From Limnohabitans sp. MMS-10A-178 (GTDB taxonomy: Bacteria > Pseudomonadota > Gammaproteobacteria > Burkholderiales > Burkholderiaceae_C), in contig NZ_NERY01000001.1 of NCBI RefSeq assembly GCF_003063375.1, positions 868,001 to 932,000 of the forward strand: a DNA stretch of 64,000 bases, written 5' to 3'. Each line of letters opens with the position of its first letter. The first letter of the stretch is position 1. Of this stretch, positions 24,948-33,159 are shown piece by piece. The notes beneath the pieces are model-generated. The model had not been told where the DNA came from. It was given only the letters and a program-made list of their open reading frames with translations, and searched no databases. Both the position numbers and the translations under genes were made by a program.

Positions 24948-26135
24948 ATGTCTACCTCAAAAGCTACTTTTTCATGGTCCGACCCCTTTAACCTCGACGG
25001 ACAACTGACCGACGAAGAGCGTCAAGTGCGCGATGCTGCCCATGCCTATTGCCAAGAGCGCCTGGCCCCTCGCGTGTTGGATGCCTTTCTCGAGGAAACA
25101 ACTGACCGTTCTATCTTCACAGAAATGGGTGAACTGGGACTTTTAGGCCCCACCATTTCTGAAGCATACGGCGGTGCGGGTTTGAACTACGTCTGTTATG
25201 GCCTGGTGGCGCGAGAAGTCGAACGGGTTGATTCAGGCTACCGCTCCATGATGAGCGTTCAGTCTTCTTTGGTCATGGTGCCCATTGAAGAGTTTGGAAC
25301 AGAAGCGCAAAAGCAAAAATACCTTCCTAAGTTGGTCACAGGCCAGTGGGTTGGCTGCTTTGGCTTAACTGAGCCCAATCATGGATCAGACCCCGGCAGC
25401 ATGATCACCCGCGCCCGCAAGGTGCCGGGTGGCTACAGCATCACGGGCAACAAAATGTGGATTACCAACAGTCCCATTGCCGATGTGTTTGTGGTTTGGG
25501 CCAAAGACGATGAAGGTCAAATTAGAGGCTTCATTTTGGAAAAGGGTTGGAAGGGTTTGTCAGCGCCTGCAGTCCATGCCAAGGTGGGACTGCGCGCCTC
25601 CATTACCGGCGAAATTGTGATGGAAGAAGTGTTCTGCCCCGAAGAAAACGCCTTCCCGGAAGTGCGCGGCTTGAAGGGCCCCTTCACTTGCCTCAACAGT
25701 GCACGCTATGGCATTGCTTGGGGTGCATTGGGCGCTGCAGAAGATTGCTACACCCGAGCGCGTCAATACGTGATGGACCGCAACCAATTTGGCCGTCCTT
25801 TGGCTGCCAATCAATTGATTCAAAAGAAACTGGCTGACATGTTGACGGAGATCAGCCTGGGCTTGCAGGGCTGCTTGGCATTGGGCCGCATGAAAGATGC
25901 CGGCAATGCACCTGTCGAAGTCACTTCAATTTTGAAGCGCAACAGCTGCGGCAAAGCACTGGATGTGGCGCGCATGGCGCGCGACATGTTGGGCGGCAAT
26001 GGCATCAGCGCCGAATTTGGCGTGGCAAGGCATTTGGTCAACTTGGAAGTAGTGAACACCTATGAAGGCACGCACGATGTTCACGCATTGATCTTAGGTC
26101 GCGCCATCACAGGCATTGCTGCATTTACAAATTAA
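24948..26135 (+). CDS. gcdH: Glutaryl-CoA dehydrogenase (decarboxylating)
   Basis: 395 residues. Family-specific segments include [50 protein letters not shown] and the C-terminal [24 protein letters not shown] with catalytic Glu. It oxidises and decarboxylates glutaryl-CoA to crotonyl-CoA, the product of pimeloyl-CoA beta-oxidation, which explains its presence. It is followed 12 bp later by etfB, its electron acceptor. Confidence 0.92.
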   Translation: MSTSKATFSWSDPFNLDGQLTDEERQVRDAAHAYCQERLAPRVLDAFLEETTDRSIFTEMGELGLLGPTISEAYGGAGLNYVCYGLVAREVERVDSGYRSMMSVQSSLVMVPIEEFGTEAQKQKYLPKLVTGQWVGCFGLTEPNHGSDPGSMITRARKVPGGYSITGNKMWITNSPIADVFVVWAKDDEGQIRGFILEKGWKGLSAPAVHAKVGLRASITGEIVMEEVFCPEENAFPEVRGLKGPFTCLNSARYGIAWGALGAAEDCYTRARQYVMDRNQFGRPLAANQLIQKKLADMLTEISLGLQGCLALGRMKDAGNAPVEVTSILKRNSCGKALDVARMARDMLGGNGISAEFGVARHLVNLEVVNTYEGTHDVHALILGRAITGIAAFTN

Positions 26136-26147
26136 GTTTGAATCACT

Positions 26148-26903
26148 ATGAAAATTCTTGTTCCCGTGAAACGGGTTGTCGACTACAACGTGAAAGTGCG
26201 CGTCAAATCTGACGGCACAGGCGTAGACATCGCCAACGTCAAAATGAGCATGAACCCCTTTGACGAGATTGCTGTCGAAGAAGCGGTGCGCTTGAAAGAG
26301 AAGGGCATTGCCACTGAGGTGATCGCAGTGTCTTGCGGCGTCACACAATGCCAAGAGACATTGCGCACTGCCATGGCCATTGGCGCCGACCGCGGTATCT
26401 TGGTCGAAACACCTGCCGACTTGGATTTGCAACCTTTGGCGGTTGCCAAGTTGCTCAAAGCCTTGGTCGACAAAGAGCAACCCGGTTTGATCATCTTGGG
26501 CAAACAAGCCATTGATGACGATTGCAACCAAACCGGTCAAATGTTGGCTGCCTTGGCTGACTTGCCGCAAGCCACTTTTGCCTCCAAAGTGGAAGTGGTT
26601 GACGGTAAAGCGCAAGTGACACGCGAAATTGATGGTGGCCTGGAAGTCTTGTCTTTGTCCATGCCTGCGGTGATCACCACAGACTTGCGTTTGAACGAAC
26701 CACGCTACGTCACTTTGCCAAACATCATGAAGGCGAAGAAGAAACAACTTGATAACTTCAAGCCAGAAGACTTGGGTGTCGATGTGTCACCGCGCATCAC
26801 AACTCTCAAAGTATCTGAACCACCTAAGCGCTCTGCCGGTATCAAGGTGCCCGATGTTGCGACATTGGTGGATAAGTTGAAGAACACAGCGAAGGTAATT
26901 TAA
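26148..26903 (+). CDS. etfB: Electron transfer flavoprotein beta subunit
   Basis: 251 residues with the EtfB opening [31 protein letters not shown], and the AMP/FAD-interaction loop [18 protein letters not shown]. Together with EtfA it carries electrons from the three acyl-CoA dehydrogenases of this operon to ETF-ubiquinone oxidoreductase. A dedicated copy inside a catabolic block makes the block more self-sufficient; the host probably has another etfAB elsewhere, which cannot be checked here. Confidence 0.95.
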   Translation: MKILVPVKRVVDYNVKVRVKSDGTGVDIANVKMSMNPFDEIAVEEAVRLKEKGIATEVIAVSCGVTQCQETLRTAMAIGADRGILVETPADLDLQPLAVAKLLKALVDKEQPGLIILGKQAIDDDCNQTGQMLAALADLPQATFASKVEVVDGKAQVTREIDGGLEVLSLSMPAVITTDLRLNEPRYVTLPNIMKAKKKQLDNFKPEDLGVDVSPRITTLKVSEPPKRSAGIKVPDVATLVDKLKNTAKVI

Positions 26904-26905
26904 TC

Positions 26906-27838
26906 ATGGCTTCTTTGGTTATTGCAGAACACGACAACGCAACCATCAAGGGTGCAACTTTGAACACCGTCACAGCCGCTGTGGCTTGCGGTGGTGATGT
27001 GCACGTTTTGGTGGCAGGCCACAACGCTGGCGCTGCCGCACAAGCTGCCGCACAAATTGCAGGCGTCTCCAAAGTGATTCATGCCGACGCAGAAGGCTTG
27101 GCCCATGGCTTGGCCGAAAACGTGGCAGCCCAGGTGTTGGCCATTGCCAGCAATTACACACACATCTTGTTCCCCGCTACAGCAGGTGGCAAAAACGTGG
27201 CACCTCGCGTAGCTGCTAAGTTGGATGTGGCTCAGTTAAGTGACGTGACCCTGGTCGTGTCTGCCGATACATTCGAGCGTCCCATTTATGCGGGCAATGC
27301 GATTGCCACTGTGCAAAGCAAAGACAGCGTCAAAGTGTTGACTGTTCGCACCACAGGTTTTGATGCAGCAGCCGCCACGGGCGGTTCTGCCAGCGTTGAA
27401 TCTGCAGCAGCAACAACCGACAGCGGCAAGAGCGCGTTCAAGGGCCGCGAAATTGCCAAGAACGATCGCCCTGAACTCACAGCCGCCAAGATCATTGTGT
27501 CGGGTGGCCGGGCTTTGGGCAGTGCCGAAAAGTTTGCCGAAGTCATTACGCCTTTGGCCGACAAGCTGGGTGCTGCCATGGGCGCCAGCCGCGCCGCAGT
27601 CGATGCAGGTTATGCGCCTAACGATTGGCAAGTGGGTCAAACCGGCAAAATTGTGGCGCCTCAGTTGTATGTGGCCTGCGGTATCTCGGGTGCCATTCAG
27701 CACTTGGCCGGCATGAAGGACAGCAAGGTCATTGTAGCCATCAACAAAGACCCTGAAGCACCAATCTTCAGTGTGGCCGATTACGGTTTGGAAGCTGATT
27801 TATTTAGTGCGGTTCCAGAGTTGCAATCAGCCCTTTGA
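26906..27838 (+). CDS. etfA: Electron transfer flavoprotein alpha subunit
   Basis: 310 residues, 2 bp after etfB. FAD-binding C-terminal part: SGGRALGSAEKFAEVITPLADKLGAAMGASRAAVDAGY, VGQTGKIVAPQLYVACGISGAIQHLAGMKDS and NKDPEAPIFSVADYGLEAD. A slightly Ala-rich central linker (DAAAATGGSASVESAAATTDSGKSAF) joins domains. Last intact gene of the cyclohexanecarboxylate operon. Confidence 0.95.
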   Translation: MASLVIAEHDNATIKGATLNTVTAAVACGGDVHVLVAGHNAGAAAQAAAQIAGVSKVIHADAEGLAHGLAENVAAQVLAIASNYTHILFPATAGGKNVAPRVAAKLDVAQLSDVTLVVSADTFERPIYAGNAIATVQSKDSVKVLTVRTTGFDAAAATGGSASVESAAATTDSGKSAFKGREIAKNDRPELTAAKIIVSGGRALGSAEKFAEVITPLADKLGAAMGASRAAVDAGYAPNDWQVGQTGKIVAPQLYVACGISGAIQHLAGMKDSKVIVAINKDPEAPIFSVADYGLEADLFSAVPELQSAL

Positions 27839-27904
27839 TTTAACGAGGGCGATAGGTTTATTTTTCTGACATTTTCAGAAAATCAACATCTAAGGAACTT
27901 TAAG

Positions 27905-28027
27905 ATGTCATTTTTTACTCGCATTTTCCCCGCTTTTATTACTAGATTTACTGACGCATCAAGCGTTTGCGCAACAGCCTATTAATTTTCCTAGCAAGCC
28001 TGTCAATATCGTTTGTAAAGTACAAAA
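27905..28027 (+). pseudogene. Remnant of a Bug receptor N-terminus, frameshifted and cut at the junction
   Basis: An AAGGA ribosome-binding site and ATG (27905) start a signal-like MSFFTRIFPAFI. The frame is then lost, and another frame continues with LTHQAFAQQPINFPSKPVNIV, the classical cleavage region and mature start of a Bug protein. After about 40 codons the sequence passes into the junction module at 28032. So it was once the next gene of the operon and was truncated by recombination at the attachment module. Confidence 0.75.
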
Positions 28028-28031
28028 AATT

Positions 28032-28154
28032 GCTTCCACATTTGCTTCCACACCTCTGAAAAACGCTTGTAACCTATTGATATCATTGAGATAAATTTAA
28101 TTGAGGCTGCTCATAATCCTTTGGTCCCTGGTTCGAGTCCAGGTGGGCCCACCA
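28032..28154 (+). repeat. Junction module 1 (attR-like) with tRNA-Ile2 3' half
   Basis: 123 bp. GCTTCCACA (28032-28040), 3 bp, GCTTCCACA (28044-28052), 11 bp, CGCTTGTAACCTATTGAT (28064-28081), 28 bp, core CTCATAA (28110-28116), then the tRNA 3' half to CCA (28154). The T stem of this copy is CCTGG/CCAGG instead of CCAGG/CCTGG, a full compensatory swap. Confidence 0.85.
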
Positions 28155-28157
28155 CTT

Positions 28158-28186
28158 AAAAAGCGACTTATTCGAGTCGCTTTTTT
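28158..28186 (+). terminator. Terminator behind tRNA 3' half 1
   Basis: Stem AAAAAGCGACT/AGTCGCTTTTTT with 6-nt loop, 3 nt after the encoded CCA. A terminator here suggests the 3' half was copied together with the tail of a real tRNA gene. Confidence 0.8.
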
Positions 28187-28339
28187 CTTGCCTTTTAGCT
28201 GCAAATGCACGCATTTAAAAGCAGTTTTCTCGAGTGAAACTGCGAATTTTCTGTTTAGTTAGCGCAGAGCAAACCTGAACTATTTTCGCTAGCTAAAAAC
28301 CGCCTAAATTTGCTTAAAAACCAAGCAAATTTCCCTGTT

Positions 28340-28375
28340 TCTTCCACACCGCTTCCACACTCTTAGTTCGACTCC
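28340..28375 (+). repeat. Left-type arm pair and shared 3' flank
   Basis: TCTTCCACA (28340-28348), 2 bp, GCTTCCACA (28351-28359): the same 2-bp spacing as the attL arms at 13482, unlike the 3-bp spacing in the right-hand modules. It is followed by CTCTTAGTTCGACTCC, which recurs near 44396. No core is recognisable upstream. The rest of 28187-28608 holds no gene I can support, apart from an inverted repeat GCAGTTT/AAACTGC near 28222-28244. Confidence 0.6.
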
Positions 28376-28608
28376 TATAAGTCGTTGTTCTGTATGAGGG
28401 AAATATTTCTTAAACGGATTTTGTGTTTGTTTAAGAAAGTGGCCCAAGTTGATCAATGCATGCAGCAAAATTGAACGCAAAAAGTTAGACGCTGGCTTCG
28501 GGCTTGAACTTGATAGCTAAACGCCCTATGTTTTAAAACCGTGGAATTAATTGCGTAATTGAATTTTCTTTGGGTAAGTAAGGTTTGACTAGGTAAAATA
28601 ATTCAGAA

Positions 28609-29247
28609 ATGTATTCAATTCAATCATGGGGTGACACCCTACGTCTGCTGGTCGAACTGTCAGCTACAGCTGCCTTTGCTCTCTCTGGGTTGATGAAAGC
28701 TGCGGGTAAAAAGCTCGATGCGGTGGGCATTTGTGTTGTGGCTTTTCTAGCCGCGTTTGGAGGAGGCACCTTGCGCGACTTCTTACTTGATAAACGCCCA
28801 TTTTTTTGGGTGCAACACACCGAAATGCTTTGGGGCGTATTGGCCTTGTGCGTGTTTGCTATGGTCTTCATGCGACAGCGGCATTTTGAAGTCACTGAAA
28901 GAACAATACTTTGGCCCGACGCGCTGGGCTTGGGTCTATTTACTGCCACGGGAGTTCACCTCGCCTTGCAGTCACTCATGCCGCCAGTAGTCGCCGTCTT
29001 AATGGGCCTGATCACGGGTGTTTTTGGTGGTGTGCTACGTGACATGGTTTGCAATGAAATCCCCACGGCCTTCAAAGACCACCGCCCCTACGCGGTGTGC
29101 TCTTTTGCTGGTGGCTGGACTTATGTGCTCCTTTGGACCTTAGACACCCCAGGCTGGGTAGCCTTACTTGGATGCCTTATTGTTACTGTAGGCCTTCGAG
29201 CACTGACACTTTGGCGCAACTGGCAACTGCCGGCTTGGCGCGCCTAA
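28609..29247 (+). CDS. Trimeric intracellular cation (TRIC/UPF0126) family membrane protein
   Basis: 212 residues with about seven hydrophobic segments. Two repeated glycine-rich motifs, AFGGGTLRDFLLDKRPFFW and VFGGVLRDMVCNEIPTAF, are the hallmark of the duplicated UPF0126/TRIC fold. Bacterial members are inner-membrane channels or transporters, and some have been linked to glycine transport and glycine riboswitches. Here it converges with a glycine-riboswitch-controlled amino-acid dehydrogenase. First gene of cargo block B. Confidence 0.85.
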   Translation: MYSIQSWGDTLRLLVELSATAAFALSGLMKAAGKKLDAVGICVVAFLAAFGGGTLRDFLLDKRPFFWVQHTEMLWGVLALCVFAMVFMRQRHFEVTERTILWPDALGLGLFTATGVHLALQSLMPPVVAVLMGLITGVFGGVLRDMVCNEIPTAFKDHRPYAVCSFAGGWTYVLLWTLDTPGWVALLGCLIVTVGLRALTLWRNWQLPAWRA

Positions 29248-29278
29248 AACCAAAAAATTCGCGAGATTTTAAAAGTAG

Positions 29279-30571
29279 CTATTTGGCATATTGAACTTGC
29301 TCTAGGATGGACGAAGGAGTGGGCGATTGAATGATGGTTATCAATTCTTGCTTAACGGTCTCTGCCACCATATCAGCAGTAACAGCCGATAAAGTCCAAC
29401 CCAAGTGACCATGACCTGTGTTGTAAAACACATTAGAAGCCTTACCCCTGCCAACCTTAGGCATCATGTTGGGCATCATGGGGCGTAAACCTGCCCATGA
29501 CACCACGGAGCGCGTGTTGATTTTTGGGAAACACTGTTGCACCCAATCGACCAAGGGTTTAATGCGATCCGCTCGAATGTCTTTGTTGTAGCCGTTGAAT
29601 TCGGCAGTGCCTGCAACGCGAAAGCGATCTGTACCTAAACGACTGGTAACCAATTTGGTTTCATCATCCAACAGGCTGACTTGAGGCGCACCCGCCTGAC
29701 TTTCTGAGTCGTTCAAATTCACAGTGATTGAATACCCTTTGACTGGATATACATTGACTCTGTCGCCGAGTTGGGTTGCAAATTGTTTGCTGGCCACACC
29801 GGCACATACGACAACCCCATCGAAAGTGTGCACAGTAGGTAGTGCATCGCTGTGTGAAACTTGGATGGTGGCTGTCTGATTGTCTGTGGCAACCGAAGTG
29901 ACATCTTGGCCATACAAGGTGCGAACCCCCAGTCTTTGTGCAGCCAATGCCAGACCAGAACAGAATTTGTGAATATCACCTGTCGAGTCGCTTTCGGTAA
30001 AGTAGCCGCCATAGTATTTACCTGCCAGTGTGGGTTCGATGGCTTTCATTTCCTGAGGTGTCACAGCTTGTCTAGGCAGCCCACCTTTGGCTAATAAAGC
30101 AGAAACCCGGCCAGCGTGATCAAAACCTGCTTTGTCACGGTAAATGTGCAAGATGCCTTGTTTCTTCAAGTCAAAGTCGATGGCCTCTGCCTCAGCCCAT
30201 GCAAATAAATGCTGACGCGCAGCAATGGCCAAACGCGCAGTTTGAATTGTGTTGCGTTCATAGTCTTTCATCGAAGCCATGAACTCCATAAACCAAGACA
30301 ATTTGTGCCAGCTGGGTTTGGGATTCACTAAAAGCGGCGCATCACTTTTGAGCATCCATTTCAGACCCTTCAAAATGGTAGTGTGATGTGTCCATACTTC
30401 TGCATTAAAAGCAGACAGTTGACCGCCGTTGGCAAATGAGGTTTCCATCGCCGCGTAGCGATGGCGCTCAAACAGGGTGACGGCAAAGCCGCGCTTGGCC
30501 AGGGCGTAGGCTGTGGTGACGCCGGTGATTCCGCCGCCAATCACTGCGATGGAAGTTGCGGTTGATTTCAT
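29279..30571 (-). CDS. dadA: D-amino acid dehydrogenase (DadA-type FAD oxidoreductase)
   Basis: 430 residues, FAD-dependent DAO superfamily. The N-terminal dinucleotide motif is IAVIGGGITGVTTAYALAKRG, then ETSFANGGQLSAFNAEVW, a DadA signature. The C-terminal NVFYNTGHGHLGWTLSAVTADMVAE is the FAD-binding end. It deaminates D-amino acids (D-alanine, possibly glycine) into the quinone pool. GGAG lies 9 nt before the ATG. The 5' leader contains a tandem glycine riboswitch, so expression follows glycine, which suggests that glycine or a glycine-related amino acid is a physiological substrate. Confidence 0.9.
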   Translation of the reverse strand: MKSTATSIAVIGGGITGVTTAYALAKRGFAVTLFERHRYAAMETSFANGGQLSAFNAEVWTHHTTILKGLKWMLKSDAPLLVNPKPSWHKLSWFMEFMASMKDYERNTIQTARLAIAARQHLFAWAEAEAIDFDLKKQGILHIYRDKAGFDHAGRVSALLAKGGLPRQAVTPQEMKAIEPTLAGKYYGGYFTESDSTGDIHKFCSGLALAAQRLGVRTLYGQDVTSVATDNQTATIQVSHSDALPTVHTFDGVVVCAGVASKQFATQLGDRVNVYPVKGYSITVNLNDSESQAGAPQVSLLDDETKLVTSRLGTDRFRVAGTAEFNGYNKDIRADRIKPLVDWVQQCFPKINTRSVVSWAGLRPMMPNMMPKVGRGKASNVFYNTGHGHLGWTLSAVTADMVAETVKQELITIIQSPTPSSILEQVQYAK

Positions 30572-30608
30572 GATTCAGATCTCCAAACAAGTCAGGGTGT
30601 CAAGATGA

Positions 30609-30637
30609 CAAAAAGCAAACTCACGCACCATGCGTGG
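30609..30637 (-). terminator. Expression-platform terminator of the dadA leader
   Basis: On the minus strand: CACGCA/TGCGTG hairpin then AGTTTGCTTTTTG, between the riboswitch aptamers and the dadA start. Glycine binding would be expected to affect its formation. Confidence 0.55.
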
Positions 30638-30640
30638 CAT

Positions 30641-30832
30641 GCACCCCCTCTGTTTGGAACCTGAGAGATTCGCGGCCCATTGTGTTCAATGCAACCACTT
30701 GCTCCTGCGGTGTGCCAGGTGACTAAGCCCAGCAACTCTTCAGAGATATCAACAATTCAAATCGGTCCTTTTGCCTGAGAGTTTCCGGGGTGGTTGCTCC
30801 TTCGGCGTCGCGGTTTAACGCGATCTCTCCCG
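30641..30832 (-). promoter_or_regulatory. Tandem glycine riboswitch upstream of dadA
   Basis: Aptamer 1 (30832-30763, minus strand) has GGGAGAGA, GCCGAAGGAGCAACC, CCCCGGAAACTCTCAGGCAAAAGGACCG in outline. Aptamer 2 (about 30746-30641) has CTCTGAAGAG, CCGCAGGAGCAAGTGG, GAATCTCTCAGGTTCC, ACAGAGGGGG. These are the conserved J and P3 elements of the cooperative two-aptamer gcvT-type riboswitch, joined by a short linker. Confidence 0.92.
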
Positions 30833-30855
30833 ATCTGAATTTTAAAAAACACGAA

Positions 30856-32034
30856 CTATGCCAGAAAGCGCTCCGTCAATGCTACCCAGAACGCAGCGCC
30901 CACAGGAATGTTGCGATCTTCAAAATCGTAATTGGGGTTGTGCACCATACAGGCGCCGTGACCTCCGTTATCGGCATCGCCATTTCCAATGAATAGATAG
31001 CTGCCAGGCACTTGGTCGAGCATGTAGGCGAAGTCTTCACTGGCGGTGAGCGGCTCGGTTTGGAGCACCACGTTGTCTGCGCCTACCAAGGCCACCGCCA
31101 CTTCGCGGGCTATTGTCGTTTCAGTAGTGGTGTTGACCAGCACTGGGTAACCGGGCAAAAACTCAACTTGCGCGGTCACACCATAACTTTTCGCCTGCAA
31201 CTCAACGAGCTCCACAATGCGGTTGCGCAACAACTCGCGCACACCCCGATCCAGCGCCCGCACGCTGAGCTTGAGCGTGGCGTTTTGGGGGATGACGTTG
31301 TTACTGACGCCCGACTGAAAAGAGCCGACTGTGATCACGGCCATGTGAAGGGGGGGGACGTTGCGCGAAACAATGGTTTGGAGACCCATGACAATGGCCG
31401 AACCCGCAACCACCGGATCTGCACTCAGATGCGGCATGGCGCCATGGCCGCCTTTGCCTTCAATGTGAACCACAATATTTTCGCTGGATGCCATGGTTGC
31501 GCCTTCGCGCAGTAACAACTGGCCAGGTCGAAAGCCCGGCAGGTTGTGCATGGCAAAGATGGCGTCGCAAGGAAAGCGGTCAAACAGGCCGTCCTCCATC
31601 ATCTTGCGCGCGCCCCCCAGGCTTTCTTCAGCGGGCTGAAAGATCAAATTCAGCGTGCCATCAAACGTGGTGGACTTTGCCAGATGTTCGGCCGCAGCCA
31701 GCAGCATCGCGGTGTGTCCGTCGTGGCCGCAGGCATGCATCAAACCCTCATGGCAACTGGCATGGGGCAGGCCCGTCGTTTCCTGAATGGGCAGCGCGTC
31801 CATGTCAGCCCGTAGGCCCAACTTGCGTGCGCCACTGCCGCGTTTTAGCTGACCCACAACACCTGTGCCACCCAAGCCGCGTGTGACTTCATAGCCCCAT
31901 TGCTTCAAGCGCTCTGCCACCAAGTCGCTGGTGCGAAACTCCTGGAATCCTATTTCGGGGTGCTGGTGAATGTCACGACGCAGCGCGGTGAAGGCACTCG
32001 CGCGAGCTTGCAGGGCAGACAAGGTGGCTGACAT
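30856..32034 (-). CDS. M20 family metallo-aminohydrolase (hippurate hydrolase/aminoacylase-like)
   Basis: 392 residues, M20D amidohydrolase. The metal-site segments are visible: RRDIHQHPEIGFQEFRTSDLV, GLRADMDALPIQE, MHACGHDGHTAMLL, FQPAEESLGGARKM, and a late SEDFAYMLDQVPGSYLFIGNG. It hydrolyses N-acyl amino acids, hippurate-like amides or related compounds to a carboxylate and an amine. I set the start at ATG 32034, 4 bp after the stop of the Bug gene; the frame extends into that gene. Base composition is clearly richer in G+C than the rest of the window. Confidence 0.9.
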   Translation of the reverse strand: MSATLSALQARASAFTALRRDIHQHPEIGFQEFRTSDLVAERLKQWGYEVTRGLGGTGVVGQLKRGSGARKLGLRADMDALPIQETTGLPHASCHEGLMHACGHDGHTAMLLAAAEHLAKSTTFDGTLNLIFQPAEESLGGARKMMEDGLFDRFPCDAIFAMHNLPGFRPGQLLLREGATMASSENIVVHIEGKGGHGAMPHLSADPVVAGSAIVMGLQTIVSRNVPPLHMAVITVGSFQSGVSNNVIPQNATLKLSVRALDRGVRELLRNRIVELVELQAKSYGVTAQVEFLPGYPVLVNTTTETTIAREVAVALVGADNVVLQTEPLTASEDFAYMLDQVPGSYLFIGNGDADNGGHGACMVHNPNYDFEDRNIPVGAAFWVALTERFLA

Positions 32035-32038
32035 GGGC

Positions 32039-33028
32039 TTACTGCGGTTGCAGCTTGATCGACTTGGCAATGGCAGTAGCTGTGACCGTTTCTTTTTTGT
32101 AAAAGGCGTCAAGCTGTGCCAGGGTCATGGGTTCGGCCACGGTGCTGCCTGCAGTCTCAATAATTTTGCGAATCTCTGGGTTGCCCAAGGCTGTATAGGT
32201 GGCTTTGTGCACAGCGGCCATTTGTGACTCTGGCGTCTTGGCACTCGCTACGACCCCAATCCAGATGCTGAACTGATAGTCTTCAAAGCCTTTGGTGGCG
32301 CTTGCCAGGGGCAACTTAGGCAGGCGAGCCAGAGGTTGGCTGGAGGCCACGGCCAGTGCTTTGATCTGACCATTCTCGATGGCACCAATCACCGGACCAA
32401 CCAGTGGGACGACCGCAAAGTCAAGCACACCGCCCATCAAGTCTTTGAGGTAGGGCGCCATGCCGTTGTAGGGCGCGTGCAAGCCACGTGCACCCGCTGT
32501 TTGCAGGGCTTTTTCAGCCATCAGGTGGTAGAGGGAACCCATGCCCGTGGAGCCATAGCTGAGAGGCTTATCTGCCTTCTTGGCGAAAGCGACAAACTCG
32601 TCCAACGTGTTCACAGGCAAGTCCTTGCGCACAACGATCGCTATGGGTGTGTGCCCCACCAGAGCGGCCAGGCGCATGTCCTCTGGCTTGTTTTTAGCGG
32701 CTGCTACGCCCAATGGGGTGTAGATCAGCTCCAATGGGGAACCCGCCAACAGGGTATAGCCATCGGGCTGGGCATTGCTTGCCTTGAGCACACCCAGTGA
32801 GCCACCCACGCCAACGACGTTTTCAACGATGATGGGCTGGCCGAATACATCTGCCATGCCTTTGCCAACGGCGCGGCCCAGCACATCAGAGCCACCACCC
32901 GGTGGAAATGCCACGATCATGCTGATGGGCTTGGAAGGGAAAGTCTGCGCGGCAACGGCTGCGGCCAGCGCAATGCCTGCAAACAGTGCACTGCAATGAC
33001 GAATAAAAGCACGGGGGATGAGGTGCAT
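32039..33028 (-). CDS. Bug family tripartite tricarboxylate transporter substrate-binding protein
   Basis: 329 residues. The signal peptide is LFAGIALAAAVAAQ and the mature motif FPSKPISMIVAFPPGGGSDVLGR. The start is ATG 33028 with GGAGACC in front. It is directly upstream of the M20 hydrolase, so the pair is probably a scavenging unit: the receptor brings an amide or N-acyl acid and the hydrolase splits it. It is divergent from a LysR gene. G+C-rich like its partner. Confidence 0.92.
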   Translation of the reverse strand: MHLIPRAFIRHCSALFAGIALAAAVAAQTFPSKPISMIVAFPPGGGSDVLGRAVGKGMADVFGQPIIVENVVGVGGSLGVLKASNAQPDGYTLLAGSPLELIYTPLGVAAAKNKPEDMRLAALVGHTPIAIVVRKDLPVNTLDEFVAFAKKADKPLSYGSTGMGSLYHLMAEKALQTAGARGLHAPYNGMAPYLKDLMGGVLDFAVVPLVGPVIGAIENGQIKALAVASSQPLARLPKLPLASATKGFEDYQFSIWIGVVASAKTPESQMAAVHKATYTALGNPEIRKIIETAGSTVAEPMTLAQLDAFYKKETVTATAIAKSIKLQPQ

Positions 33029-33159
33029 GGTGGTCTCCAAATATAAGTAGTTATGACAGGGGGCTGAGATCAATGTTAGTGGGCTCAATTCAATGTGTCC
33101 AATGACTTATTTTTCTTGTTATCATTCATTTTTCTCATGAAAATAGAAAGCAATCTGCG

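Noticed and set aside
28187..28339. Small RNA or promoter region between the module 1 terminator and the arm pair
   Set aside because: Several short inverted repeats are visible, but there is no promoter plus terminator combination and no known RNA motif.
32034..32112. N-terminal extension of the M20 hydrolase
   Set aside because: The extra 26 codons overlap the end of the Bug gene and do not resemble the family. The ATG at 32034 gives the normal M20 start.
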